64,000 bases of DNA from Granulicella rosea. GTDB lineage: Bacteria > Acidobacteriota > Terriglobia > Terriglobales > Acidobacteriaceae. Below are positions 1-8,217 of the stretch, piece after piece (the stretch's first letter is position 1; each line of letters begins with the position of its first letter). The notes under the pieces are model-generated. The model was not told the origin of the DNA and searched no databases. It saw only the letters and a program-made list of their open reading frames with translations. The stretch spans positions 124,001-188,000 of the forward strand of contig NZ_FZOU01000002.1 in the NCBI RefSeq assembly GCF_900188085.1. Direction: 5' to 3'. The translations under genes and the position numbers were made by a program.

Positions 1-939
1 CGTATTGTGCAGCACCGCGCGACCGCCCTGCCAGATCACCAGCGCCATCGCGAACGAGCTGAGGAACTCGACCACGGGGTAGTAGAGCGCGTAGGCGAAG
101 ATCGCGTCCGTCCACGCGATCTTGTTCTCGAGATTCACATCCGAGAAGTCCTTGTATGCCCGGCGCTCGCGGTTGAAGAGCTGCACGACCGACATGCCGG
201 AGACGTACTCCTGCGTAAACGTATTGATCTTCGCCGTGGCCGCGCGCTGGCGGCGGTAGCTCTCGCGCACATGCCGGCGGAACACACCCGTCACATACAG
301 AATTGCCGGGATGACCGACAGCGTCAGCAGCGCCAGCGGCCAGCTCATCTTGAGCATGATCGTCACAATGAAGCCAAGGATGAAGATGTCTTCGAAGATC
401 GCCAGCACGCCCGAGGTGAACATCTCGTTCAGCGCGTCGACGTCCGAGGTCACGCGCGTCACCAGTCGGCCGACGGGGTTCTTGTCGAAGAAGCCCGCGT
501 CCTGATTCTGAATGTGTCGGAAGATCTGGCTGCGCAGGTCGAACATGATCTTCTGCCCGGTCCACTGCATCAGGTAGGTCTGGGCCAGCTCCAGCAGAAA
601 GGTCAGCAGCAGGGAGCCGAGATAGAGCACGGCGATCTGCGAGATGCCCGTCATCGCGACCGGGCTCAGGTGTTGCGCCAGCCAGCTCAGCTTCTCCGGC
701 CGCTTGCCCATATACGTGTCGACCGCGGTCTTGACCAGGAACGGTCCAATCACGTCGCTGCCCGCCTTCAACACGATGGCGACGAGTGAAAACGCAACCT
801 GCGGCTTATAGGGACGCAGATAGACCAGCAACCGGCGCATCAGCCGGCTGTCGTAGACCTTGCCGACTACATCGTCGTCGTGGGCGGTCTTCTTCTCGGG
901 TTTCTTCTTCGCCTGCTCGTCCTGCTTTTTCTCGGCCAT
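1..939 (-). CDS. ABC exporter, membrane-spanning domain (3' part outside window)
   Basis: Minus-strand reading starts at ATG 937-939 with a lysine-rich cytoplasmic leader (MAEKKQDEQAKKKPEKK) and continues off the window edge. The translated part is a type I exporter transmembrane domain: hydrophobic helices (for example VAFSLVAIVLKAG, IAVLYLGSLLLTFLLEL) separated by the conserved intracellular stretches GQKIMFDLRSQIFRHIQ and FFDKNPVGRLVTRVTSDVD, which are typical of MsbA/MdlB-type half-transporters. The nucleotide-binding domain must lie beyond base 1. By family it would work as a homo- or heterodimer exporting lipid or drug-like substrates from the inner membrane; the substrate cannot be read from the sequence. 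It is divergent from hemW, separated by about 80 bases. Confidence 0.9.
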   Translation of the reverse strand, partial: MAEKKQDEQAKKKPEKKTAHDDDVVGKVYDSRLMRRLLVYLRPYKPQVAFSLVAIVLKAGSDVIGPFLVKTAVDTYMGKRPEKLSWLAQHLSPVAMTGISQIAVLYLGSLLLTFLLELAQTYLMQWTGQKIMFDLRSQIFRHIQNQDAGFFDKNPVGRLVTRVTSDVDALNEMFTSGVLAIFEDIFILGFIVTIMLKMSWPLALLTLSVIPAILYVTGVFRRHVRESYRRQRAATAKINTFTQEYVSGMSVVQLFNRERRAYKDFSDVNLENKIAWTDAIFAYALYYPVVEFLSSFAMALVIWQGGRAVLHNT

Positions 940-1019
940 GGGTTATCTCGATTTTAGATGCTTTGGGGCGTTGGTCGATGCGAATCAATCCGGTGGCCGG
1001 GCAGGCCACACGTGAAAGA

Positions 1020-2255
1020 ATGGGAGGGATGAACCAAGCGGCTGGCATCTACCTCTCGATCCCGTTCTGCAAGGCCAAGTGCAGCTTCTGCAACTTCGCC
1101 TCGGACGTCTTCGCCGCCAGCCGGATGCAGGGCTACATCGACCGCCTCTGCGCGGAGATTCGCGCCGCCCGCGCCGTCGCCCGGTCGCGCGGGGCGGCCT
1201 TTCCGGACTCTTTCGACAGCATCTACTTCGGCGGCGGCACGCCCAGCCTGCTCGAACCCGCGCTCTTCCGGCAGATCTTCGACTGTCTGCGCGACGAGTT
1301 CGCCTTCACCGGCATGCCCGAGATAACCGTCGAATGCGCGCCCGGCCAGCTCAGCGACGCGACGCTCGAAGAGCTGCAGCGGCAGGGGATGAATCGGCTC
1401 AGCTTCGGCGTGCAGAGCTTCGTCGACCGCGAAACCTCCGCCGTCGGCCGTCTCCACAGCCCGCAGGATTGCCTAGACGAGCTGGCTCGCGTCGGCCGCG
1501 CCGGAGTCGGACGGCTGGCGCTCGACCTGATCGTCGGCCTGCCGCACCAGACGGCGGAGAGCTGGCTGCACTCCGTCGACCAGGCCATCACGAGCGGCGT
1601 CGAGCACGTCAGCGTCTACATGCTCGAGGTCGATGAAGACTCCCGGCTCGGACGCGAGGCGCTCGCCCACGGCAGCCGATACCACGCGCCCCACCTGCCG
1701 GACGAAGACGCCGCCGCCGACTGGTACGTCGCGGCCTGCGAGCGACTCGCGGACGCCGGTATCGAACAATACGAGATCTCGAACTTTGCACGCACCGGCG
1801 GCGAATCGCGCCACAACCTTAAATACTGGAGCCGCGATCCGTACCTCGGCTTCGGTCTCGACGCGCATTCGATGCTCCACACCAGCGCTTCACAGACGCA
1901 GGCCGTTCGCTGGGCCAATACGAGCGACTTCGACGCCTACCTCGGTTCACCTTCGAACAATCCGCTGGCCGCGCGTTTCGTCCCTTCCTCTAAGCCGGAG
2001 GTCGACCGCGTCGATGAGGACGCCGCTTTCGAGGAGACGATGTTCCTCGGGCTGCGGCTAAACCGGGGGATCGACCTTGACTCCGTACAGGCGAAGTTCG
2101 GCATCTCGCGAGTCGCTGCGATGTTGGAAGGACTGCGCGATGTCGAGACCGCCGGACTTGTCGAGGGGCAGGGAAATCGCCTGCGACTGACCGACCGGGG
2201 CCGCATGGTTTCGAATGAGGTCTTCAGTCGGCTGCTTCTCCAACCGGCAACTTAG
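1020..2255 (+). CDS. hemW: HemW, radical SAM heme chaperone family
   Basis: The protein is about 410 residues. Near the N terminus, after YLSIPFCKAKCSFCNF, it has the CxxxCxxC cluster that binds the radical-SAM [4Fe-4S]. It then shows YFGGGTPS and the HemN/HemW segments NRLSFGVQSF and ALDLIVGLPHQT, and ends with the HemN C-terminal domain. HemW proteins are often annotated as oxygen-independent coproporphyrinogen oxidases but act as heme-binding chaperones; the CxxxCxxC without the extra HemN N-terminal residues fits HemW. The start is ambiguous between ATG 1020 and ATG 1029. The frame is open further upstream but has no family similarity there. A methyltransferase follows 22 bases downstream. 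Confidence 0.88.
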   Translation: MGGMNQAAGIYLSIPFCKAKCSFCNFASDVFAASRMQGYIDRLCAEIRAARAVARSRGAAFPDSFDSIYFGGGTPSLLEPALFRQIFDCLRDEFAFTGMPEITVECAPGQLSDATLEELQRQGMNRLSFGVQSFVDRETSAVGRLHSPQDCLDELARVGRAGVGRLALDLIVGLPHQTAESWLHSVDQAITSGVEHVSVYMLEVDEDSRLGREALAHGSRYHAPHLPDEDAAADWYVAACERLADAGIEQYEISNFARTGGESRHNLKYWSRDPYLGFGLDAHSMLHTSASQTQAVRWANTSDFDAYLGSPSNNPLAARFVPSSKPEVDRVDEDAAFEETMFLGLRLNRGIDLDSVQAKFGISRVAAMLEGLRDVETAGLVEGQGNRLRLTDRGRMVSNEVFSRLLLQPAT

Positions 2256-2277
2256 GCCGAAGCGATACTTTATTGCT

Positions 2278-2943
2278 ATGAGCCAACAAACCTGGACCGC
2301 CGTAGACGATTACTTCACCGACTGTCTGATTGCCGCCGACCCGCCGCTCGATGCCGTTCTGAAGGCCAACACAAAGGCTGGGCTTCCAGCGCACGATGTC
2401 TCGCCGACCCAAGGTAAGCTGCTTCATCTGCTGGTTCGTTTGAAGGGTGCAAAGCGCATCCTTGAGATCGGCACATTGGGTGCTTACAGCACCATCTGGT
2501 TGGCGCGCGCACTCCCAGAGGACGGCCGGATCGTTACCCTAGAGGCTGATCCAAAGCATGCCCAGGTGGCCGCCGCGAACATCGAACGATCCGGCTTGGG
2601 CTCCCGGATCGAACTCAGGGTCGGTCTTGCGCTGGAGTCTCTTGCCGACCTGCATGCGGAGAACTCGGGGCCCTTTGACTTCATCTTCATCGATGCGGAT
2701 AAGCCGAACAACCCTGCCTATCTCGAATGGGCGCTTCGTCTTTCCCGGCCAGGCTCCGTCATCATCGGAGACAATGTCGTGCGGGATGGCGCCGTCGTCG
2801 ATCCAGATGATCCCGATCCACGCGTTCAAGGAGTTCGGCGTTTCCTTGAGATGATGAAAGCCGATCCGCGGCTGGATGCGACCGCGCTCCAAACCGTGGG
2901 CAGCAAGGGGTACGACGGGTTTACGCTGGCAATCGTCAGATAA
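2278..2943 (+). CDS. SAM-dependent O-methyltransferase (class I, family 3)
   Basis: A 221-residue soluble protein. It carries the family-3 O-methyltransferase pattern (catechol/caffeoyl-CoA type): [25 protein letters not shown] contains the glycine-rich SAM loop, [17 protein letters not shown] is the second SAM-binding strand, and [11 protein letters not shown] followed by [12 protein letters not shown] supplies the metal-binding acidic residues. Start ATG 2278 gives a normal family length. The substrate is unknown; bacterial members methylate varied small catechol-like molecules. It sits 11 bases before the threonine aldolase start and is probably co-transcribed with it. Confidence 0.88.
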   Translation: MSQQTWTAVDDYFTDCLIAADPPLDAVLKANTKAGLPAHDVSPTQGKLLHLLVRLKGAKRILEIGTLGAYSTIWLARALPEDGRIVTLEADPKHAQVAAANIERSGLGSRIELRVGLALESLADLHAENSGPFDFIFIDADKPNNPAYLEWALRLSRPGSVIIGDNVVRDGAVVDPDDPDPRVQGVRRFLEMMKADPRLDATALQTVGSKGYDGFTLAIVR

Positions 2944-2954
2944 GATTGCGAAAG

Positions 2955-4007
2955 ATGATGAACACGAACTTTGCCCCGATCGATCTGCGCAGCGACACCG
3001 TCACCAAACCTACCCCGGCCATGCGCCGCGCCATGGCCGAAGCCGAGGTCGGCGACGACGTCTACAGCGAAGACCCCACCATCAATCGCCTGGAGGCCCG
3101 CGCCGCCGAGATCTTCGGACGCGAGGCCGCCATCTTCGTCCCGACCGGCACGATGGGGAACCAGATCGCCATCCGCCTACACACCCGGCACGGCCAGGAG
3201 GTCATCTGCGAGGCTCGCTCGCACGTCCTCGACTGGGAGATGGCCATGATGGCCGCCTTCTCCGGCTGTCAGGCCCGAACGGTGGCGGCGCCGCGCGGCA
3301 TCCTGACTTGGCAACTCATCCAGCCGGCCATTGGGGCGAAGATCTACTACCGCGCTCAGACCGGGCTGATCTGCCTGGAAAACACGCACAACATGGCCGG
3401 CGGCACGGTCACGCCGCTGCCGGTCTTTGAAGAGATCTGGGCCGGGGCAAAGGCCGCCGGACTTCCGCTTCACCTCGACGGCGCACGCGTCTTCAACGCC
3501 GCCGCAGCGCTGGGTCTGCCGGTCGCCAAGCTGACCAGCGGCTTCGATACGGTGATGTTCTGCCTGTCGAAGGGCCTCGGCGCGCCGGTTGGTTCCATAC
3601 TGGTCGGTAGCCGGGAGGCGATCGCGGAGGCGCGCAGCGTTCGCAAGGCGCTCGGCGGTGGCATGCGACAGGCAGGAATCCTTGCCGCAGCCGGTCTGAT
3701 CGCGCTCGAAGAGATGCCCGCCCGCCTGCATGAGGATCACTCCAACGCCCGCTTGCTGGCCGAGGCAGTCGCCGGTGCGCCCGGCGCGTCGATCGACCTC
3801 GAGGCCGTCCAGACGAACATCGTCATCTTCACACTCGACGCGGGCGACGCGCCCGGCTTCGTCGCAAAGCTGAAGCAGCAGGGGGTTCTGGCCAGCGCCA
3901 TCAATCCGACAACCGTCCGCTTCGTCACCCACTACGACGTCGACCGCGCCGCGTGCGAGCGTGCCGCAGCGCTGACGGTTCAGGAGTTGAAGGCGCGAAC
4001 AGTCTAG
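2955..4007 (+). CDS. ltaE: Low-specificity L-threonine aldolase
   Basis: A 350-residue PLP enzyme of the beta-eliminating lyase/threonine aldolase family. Diagnostic segments are [16 protein letters not shown] at the N terminus, the Gly-rich [10 protein letters not shown] region, the [11 protein letters not shown] segment that contacts PLP, and [12 protein letters not shown], which holds the Schiff-base lysine. By family it cleaves L-threonine or L-allo-threonine to glycine and acetaldehyde in the cytoplasm. Two adjacent ATGs (2955, 2958) are possible starts. It converges on trmD with only four bases between the stop codons. Confidence 0.92.
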   Translation: MMNTNFAPIDLRSDTVTKPTPAMRRAMAEAEVGDDVYSEDPTINRLEARAAEIFGREAAIFVPTGTMGNQIAIRLHTRHGQEVICEARSHVLDWEMAMMAAFSGCQARTVAAPRGILTWQLIQPAIGAKIYYRAQTGLICLENTHNMAGGTVTPLPVFEEIWAGAKAAGLPLHLDGARVFNAAAALGLPVAKLTSGFDTVMFCLSKGLGAPVGSILVGSREAIAEARSVRKALGGGMRQAGILAAAGLIALEEMPARLHEDHSNARLLAEAVAGAPGASIDLEAVQTNIVIFTLDAGDAPGFVAKLKQQGVLASAINPTTVRFVTHYDVDRAACERAAALTVQELKARTV

Positions 4008-4011
4008 GCGC

Positions 4012-4818
4012 CTACTGCTCCCGCAGCTTCCGCAGAAACGCTTGATCCGCCTTCGAGAGAGTCGTTCCTTCGAGCAACTCCGGGCGATTGCGGAAGGTCT
4101 TTTCGAGCGACATCTGCCGCCGCCAGCGGCGAATCTGCTCGTGATTGCCGCCCTGCAGCACATCGGGGATCGGCACGCCCTGAAACTCCGCGGGCCGCGT
4201 GTAGTGCGGGTAGTCGAGCAGGCCGCCCGATCCGTGCGTCGACGGAGGGACCGCGCCAGGCTCGTGTGCATTCCCCGTATCTTCCGCGCCGAAACTTTCA
4301 AATTTCGCGGAGTCGGGATTGCCCAGCACGCCGGGCAGCAGCCGCACAACCGAGTCCACGATGACCGCCGCAGCCAGTTCGCCGCCCGAGAGCACATAGT
4401 CGCCAATGGACAGCTCTCGGTCGCAGTACAGCTCGTTCACACGCTCGTCCACGCCCTCGTAGCGTCCGCAGATGAAGACGACGCGGTCAAGCGCGGCCAG
4501 CTCATGCGCGACCGCCTGCGTAAACGGTCGACCCTGGGCGGAGAGCAGCACGACCGATTCGCGGCTGGTGTCGCGGCCGGCCTTCAAACCGATGTGGATC
4601 GAGGCAAGCGCGTCCGAGATCGGCTCGGCCTTCAGAACCATGCCTTCGCCACCGCCGAAGGGGCGGTCGTCGACCGTGCGGTGGCGGTCGTGCGTGAACT
4701 GACGCAGGTCGTGGCTCGCGACCGAAACCGTCCCCGTCTGGATGGCGCGACGCAGCACGCCGTGGTCGAATGGCCCGGAGAAGAAGTTCGGAAAAATGGT
4801 GATGAGGTCGAAGTGCAT
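4012..4818 (-). CDS. trmD: tRNA (guanine-N1-)-methyltransferase TrmD
   Basis: A 268-residue SPOUT methyltransferase that makes m1G37 in tRNAs. The N terminus FDLITIFPNFF and the motif RPFGGGEGMVLK are hallmarks of TrmD. ICGRYEGVDERV and LSIGDYVLSGGELAA form the trefoil-knot SAM site, including the catalytic Asp region. The C-terminal helical domain ends RRWRRQMSLEKTFRNRPELL as in the family. It is the last gene of a minus-strand operon rpsP-khpA-rimM-trmD. The usual next gene, rplS, is absent; a convergent threonine aldolase follows instead. Confidence 0.97.
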   Translation of the reverse strand: MHFDLITIFPNFFSGPFDHGVLRRAIQTGTVSVASHDLRQFTHDRHRTVDDRPFGGGEGMVLKAEPISDALASIHIGLKAGRDTSRESVVLLSAQGRPFTQAVAHELAALDRVVFICGRYEGVDERVNELYCDRELSIGDYVLSGGELAAAVIVDSVVRLLPGVLGNPDSAKFESFGAEDTGNAHEPGAVPPSTHGSGGLLDYPHYTRPAEFQGVPIPDVLQGGNHEQIRRWRRQMSLEKTFRNRPELLEGTTLSKADQAFLRKLREQ

Positions 4819-4845
4819 GGCGCCTCTCGATCTTACCCTGACCGC

Positions 4846-5418
4846 TTACAGGTTCAGGTCGATCAGGCCCGCAGGCAGGTTCATCTCGATGCGCTTGGTT
4901 CCGGTATCGGTGGAAATCAGGTAGGCCGTGACATAGGGGATCAGCACCTCGTCGCCGGCCGGGGTCGTCACGGTCAGCAGCGGAGCGGCATCTTCGAGCC
5001 GGCGCGTGCCGTCGGGAGTGGTGGGGAAGTCGACGCCCGAGACCTCGCCGACGGGGGTTGCGCCGTCGTAGACAGTGCAGCCAATCAGGTCGTCGATATA
5101 CTCGGCGTCTTCTTCAAGCTCCAGCCGCTCTTCCTCGGGAATGAGGACCTCGAGCCGCTCGAGCTTTTCGGCGTCGTTGATGGATTCGATTCCGGCAAAA
5201 GAGAGCACGATCCGGCCGGCGTTCTTGCCTACGGGCAGCCAGAAACCGGTAACCTCCGCCTCGCGGGCTGCGGCGACGTGGCCGTTGAAGCCTGCGGGTG
5301 CGAGGTAGACGCGGGGTTGAGTCTGAAAGCGCTCGGGAAAGTCGGTCAGTAGTTCGGCGAGCATCTCGCCTTTTCGTCCCTGCGGCCGGAGAAGCTGGGC
5401 AAGCGTAACCCAACGCAC
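4846..5418 (-). CDS. rimM: Ribosome maturation factor RimM
   Basis: A 190-residue protein with the two RimM parts. The N-terminal beta-barrel starts VTLAQLLRPQGRKGEMLAEL (equivalent of the usual G-x-G-KGE segment). A C-terminal PRC-barrel begins around residue 100, with EDAEYIDDLIGCTVYD and the typical DEVLIPYVTAYLISTD segment. RimM binds the 30S head near protein S19 and assists 16S rRNA processing. It is 27 bases upstream of trmD and 28 bases downstream of khpA on the minus strand, the standard gene order, so co-transcription is likely. Confidence 0.94.
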   Translation of the reverse strand: MRWVTLAQLLRPQGRKGEMLAELLTDFPERFQTQPRVYLAPAGFNGHVAAAREAEVTGFWLPVGKNAGRIVLSFAGIESINDAEKLERLEVLIPEEERLELEEDAEYIDDLIGCTVYDGATPVGEVSGVDFPTTPDGTRRLEDAAPLLTVTTPAGDEVLIPYVTAYLISTDTGTKRIEMNLPAGLIDLNL

Positions 5419-5446
5419 GCTTTGGCGTTCGGTTTCGTCCTGCGCG

Positions 5447-5797
5447 CTACTCGTCGGAGTCGGAATCTTGATGTTCTTCCAGGGTTGGGGGCGTGCTTTT
5501 ATCTTTTTTCCAGCCGTCTTCCTGCTGAATGTCCAGCGAGAAACGGTGTTGCGCCTTCATACTGGCGGCGCCGAGGATCGTACGCATGGAACGTGCCGTT
5601 CGCCCTTGTTTCCCAATGACTTTTCCTAAATCGCTGGGGGCGACGCGAAGGAGAAGCATGGTGGAATCGCGATCGGCGACAGCTTCCACCGTAACGCGAT
5701 CCGGGTTGTCTACCAGGGCTTTGGCCATACCTGCTACAAGGTTAACCATGGAGTTCGCAAGGTCTCCCTGCGACTCCAGTAGAGTCGTTTCTGTCAT
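5447..5797 (-). CDS. khpA: KH-domain RNA-binding protein KhpA, with extended acidic tail
   Basis: The start at ATG 5797 is chosen because AAGAGG lies eight bases upstream on the minus strand; a GTG three codons earlier is the alternative. The product (116 residues) has a single KH domain with the GxxG loop in VIGKQGRTARSMRTIL. KhpA proteins bind RNA with KhpB and influence cell division and translation in other bacteria. Family members are usually near 80 residues; this one carries about 30 further residues, rich in Asp, Glu and Ser (ending HQDSDSDE). It sits in the normal place between rpsP and rimM. Confidence 0.9.
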   Translation of the reverse strand: MTETTLLESQGDLANSMVNLVAGMAKALVDNPDRVTVEAVADRDSTMLLLRVAPSDLGKVIGKQGRTARSMRTILGAASMKAQHRFSLDIQQEDGWKKDKSTPPTLEEHQDSDSDE

Positions 5798-5942
5798 CAC
5801 ACACACACCTCTTGGGATTTTCGAATGCTTTGGTCTGGCGCATCCGACGATCCGTCTAACGCGGAGCTGAGAGGGAGGCGACCAGAACGACCATCACACC
5901 GAACCCGGGAGCTGAGTCGGAGAAATCTCCGTTCAGATCACG

Positions 5943-5972
5943 GCAGACCGTTCCTTTAGAGGAGCGGTCTGC
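5943..5972 (-). other. Stable hairpin in the rpsP-khpA gap
   Basis: Inside the 279-base gap between rpsP and khpA, GCAGACCG pairs with CGGTCTGC, extended by TTCC with GGAG (one wobble) around a six-base loop. This gives about 12 base pairs. No clear U-tract follows on the minus strand, so an attenuator, RNA-processing site or protein-binding site is as likely as a terminator. Confidence 0.5.
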
Positions 5973-6076
5973 GATGAGTTTACGTGAGGAAACATGAAAC
6001 GGACTCGCTAAACCAAGCTATTCAATACTCTTTAGATACTCAAGGTAAGCGAATGTATGGTTACCGGTAACCAGCG

Positions 6077-6325
6077 CTAGGCTGCGGCAACAACCTCAGC
6101 CGGCGCTGCGGCAAGCAGCTTGCCGACGCGATCCGACAGTTGTGCGCCATTGCCGGTCCAGTAGTCGATGCGATCGCGCTTGAGATCAACGGTTGCCGGG
6201 TTGGTGCGGGGATTGTACGTGCCGACAACTTCGATGGAACGGCCGTTGCGGGCGCGGTCCTTCTCAATAACAACGACGCGGTAGTGGGGCTGCTTACGGG
6301 CGCCAACGCGCGCCAGGCGAATCAT
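6077..6325 (-). CDS. rpsP: 30S ribosomal protein S16
   Basis: An 82-residue protein starting MIRLARVGARKQPHYRVVV, with GTYNPRTNP and the segment RIDYWTGNGAQLSDRVGKLL, all conserved in bS16. The start at 6325 is fixed by family alignment; the frame is open further upstream without similarity. It is the first gene of the rpsP-khpA-rimM-trmD operon on the minus strand. bS16 is needed for assembly of the 30S 5' domain. Confidence 0.97.
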   Translation of the reverse strand: MIRLARVGARKQPHYRVVVIEKDRARNGRSIEVVGTYNPRTNPATVDLKRDRIDYWTGNGAQLSDRVGKLLAAAPAEVVAAA

Positions 6326-6368
6326 CAACACTAGGAAACCTCTCAAAACAGTTTTGTTTGGGTAAATT

Positions 6369-6393
6369 AAGGACGCCGCTTCGGGCGGTCCTT
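6369..6393 (-). terminator. Hairpin between the esterase gene and rpsP
   Basis: AAGGA pairs with TCCTT and the inner CCGC with GCGG around a TTCGG loop, with a small bulge. On the minus strand it is followed by TTAATTTA. It lies downstream of the esterase stop (6518) and 44 bases before rpsP, so it may terminate the esterase transcript or form part of the rpsP leader. Confidence 0.45.
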
Positions 6394-6517
6394 TGGATGG
6401 AGCCGCAGAACCCAACAACTAAGTATGGCGGAGATTGCGAAAATCCGCAATTGGAAAGCCCAGAAAAAGCGTCCGCAGGCTGCCGAGCCCTGTTAACTGG
6501 ATGGTAAACAAAAGTGG

Positions 6518-7414
6518 TTACCTGTGCTCAAAGACGCTTTTGGCCGGGTAGAGGAAAAGTAGGACGCTATCAAAACGATCCGCCCACGCGTCCTCGCTGT
6601 GAACCCCATCCGGGATCGTCCGGTAGGCGAGATCGACCTCGTCGCGCCAGCCGAGACCGACCAGCAACCGGTGCAGCAGCGCGGTGTCGCGCACGTGGCG
6701 AGCCCCTTCGGCGGTTCCGATATCCAGCCAGAGCCGCAGGTTCGGCCGCTTCTTCAACTGTCTAACCTCGGACAAGATGCTCCGCTGATCCCACCAGATC
6801 GAAGGCGAGATAATCGCCGCCCGGCCGAAGATCTCCGGATGCCGCAGCGCGAGGTGCAGCGAGATCAGCCCGCCCAGCGACGAGCCGCCGATGCCGGTCG
6901 AATCCGCGTCGGCGCGGGTGCGCAGGGTGCGGTCGACCCAGGGCTTCAGCTCCTCGACCAGCAGCCGGCCGTACCGGTCGCCGTCGCCGCCGCCCATCTT
7001 ATAGTCCTCGGTTGGGGTGTACTCCGCCATGCGTCGCACGCCGGTGTTATCGACGCCGACGAGGATCACCGGCTCGATCAGACCCGCCTCCGCCAGCCGG
7101 TCGGCGGCGGTGTGCGCACGCCAGGTGTGGCCGGGGATGTAGGAGGTTTCGGGATCGAAGAGGTTCTGGCCGTCGTGCAGATAGAGGACAGGAAAGCGGC
7201 GGCCGGGTTCGAGCGCGTACTGCGGCGGCAGATAGATGGAGACGTCGCGGTCGTCGGGCAGAATGGCGGAGTGCAGCCGGAACTTAAGCATCCGACCGCT
7301 TGAAAAGCTCTCCGGCGCAGCCAGCGGCAGAATGGAGAGACCGCGCGGTGGTTCCGGCGGCGCGACAGGGTGCGCCGGGTTGGAAATGGTTTGGGTTCTG
7401 GGCTGAATCTTCAA
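6518..7414 (-). CDS. Alpha/beta-hydrolase, enterochelin-esterase-like
   Basis: A 298-residue protein of the putative esterase family (esterase D/Fes-like). It has RRFPVLYLHDGQNLFD, characteristic of this family, the nucleophile elbow GGSSLGGLISLHLALRHPEIF (Ser in GSSLG), and a terminal YRTIPDGVHSEDAW supplying the catalytic His. No clear secretion signal is seen. It is divergent from a second hydrolase gene (7471), and the 56 bases between them would hold both promoters. This arrangement may tie it to the amidoligase cluster on the plus strand. Substrate unknown. Confidence 0.85.
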   Translation of the reverse strand: MKIQPRTQTISNPAHPVAPPEPPRGLSILPLAAPESFSSGRMLKFRLHSAILPDDRDVSIYLPPQYALEPGRRFPVLYLHDGQNLFDPETSYIPGHTWRAHTAADRLAEAGLIEPVILVGVDNTGVRRMAEYTPTEDYKMGGGDGDRYGRLLVEELKPWVDRTLRTRADADSTGIGGSSLGGLISLHLALRHPEIFGRAAIISPSIWWDQRSILSEVRQLKKRPNLRLWLDIGTAEGARHVRDTALLHRLLVGLGWRDEVDLAYRTIPDGVHSEDAWADRFDSVLLFLYPAKSVFEHR

Positions 7415-7470
7415 TGCGTTACGAGGCTCCGAGTGCGCTACGATTGCATCAGACTAGCAGAGGCCACGCC

Positions 7471-8181
7471 ATGAAACGGGAATATCACAAGTGGTTTTCG
7501 TCGAGCCTCGGACGCGACATGGAGATGCTTCTCTTCGGCCACGGCGGCTTGCCGGTGCTCGTCTTTCCTACGTCCTGCGGCCGCTTTCACGAGTTCGAAG
7601 ACCGAGATATGGTGGGCGCGGTCGCGGGTGAGATCGAGGCCGGGCGCATCCAGCTCTTCTGCGTGGACTCGGTCGACGCAGAGAGCTGGTACAACCGCGG
7701 CGTGGGTCCGCGATGGCGCATCGCCCGGCACATGCAGTACGAGCAATACTGCATGACCGAGGTGCTGCCGCTCATCCGCAACCTCAACGGCAACCACGGC
7801 CTGGCGGCGATCGGTTGCAGCTTTGGCGGCTATCACGCGGCCAACATCGCGCTGCGCCACCCGGACGTCTTTACAGCATTCCTCTCCATGGGTGGGGCGT
7901 TCGACGTTTCGAGCTTCCTGCACGGGTACTATGACGACGACTGCTACTACAATCTGCCGACGCACTTCCTGCCCGGCATGAACGATCCGTGGTTCCTCGA
8001 CCGGTATCGCCACAACTCGTATGTGCTGGCGACGGGCGAACATGACTTCTGCTGGAACCAGAATGAGGCGCTCGCTGGTATCCTGCGATCCAAGGGCGTG
8101 CCCTGCCGGCTGGATGTGTGGGGCGGCGGCGCTACGCACGATTGGCCGGACTGGCGGCGGATGCTTCAGACCTATCTGTAA
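7471..8181 (+). CDS. Esterase-like alpha/beta-hydrolase opening the ligase cluster
   Basis: A 236-residue cytoplasmic protein, with ATG 7471 chosen by family-like start MKREYHKWFSSSLGRDMEML. It has the nucleophile elbow AAIGCSFGGYHAANIALRHPD (Ser in GCSFGG) and a likely catalytic His near the end in GGGATHDWPDW. It resembles the uncharacterised COG4947-type esterases. It is the first plus-strand gene of a run in which each gene follows the last within 33-97 bases: ATP-grasp, GCS2 ligase, aminopeptidase, aldo/keto reductase, ATP-grasp-like. In such a context it may hydrolyse or transfer an ester or amide product; that is inference. Confidence 0.8.
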   Translation: MKREYHKWFSSSLGRDMEMLLFGHGGLPVLVFPTSCGRFHEFEDRDMVGAVAGEIEAGRIQLFCVDSVDAESWYNRGVGPRWRIARHMQYEQYCMTEVLPLIRNLNGNHGLAAIGCSFGGYHAANIALRHPDVFTAFLSMGGAFDVSSFLHGYYDDDCYYNLPTHFLPGMNDPWFLDRYRHNSYVLATGEHDFCWNQNEALAGILRSKGVPCRLDVWGGGATHDWPDWRRMLQTYL

Positions 8182-8217
8182 CGTTGGCTCTGTACAGTGC
8201 AAGCTCAGGGGGTGTGA

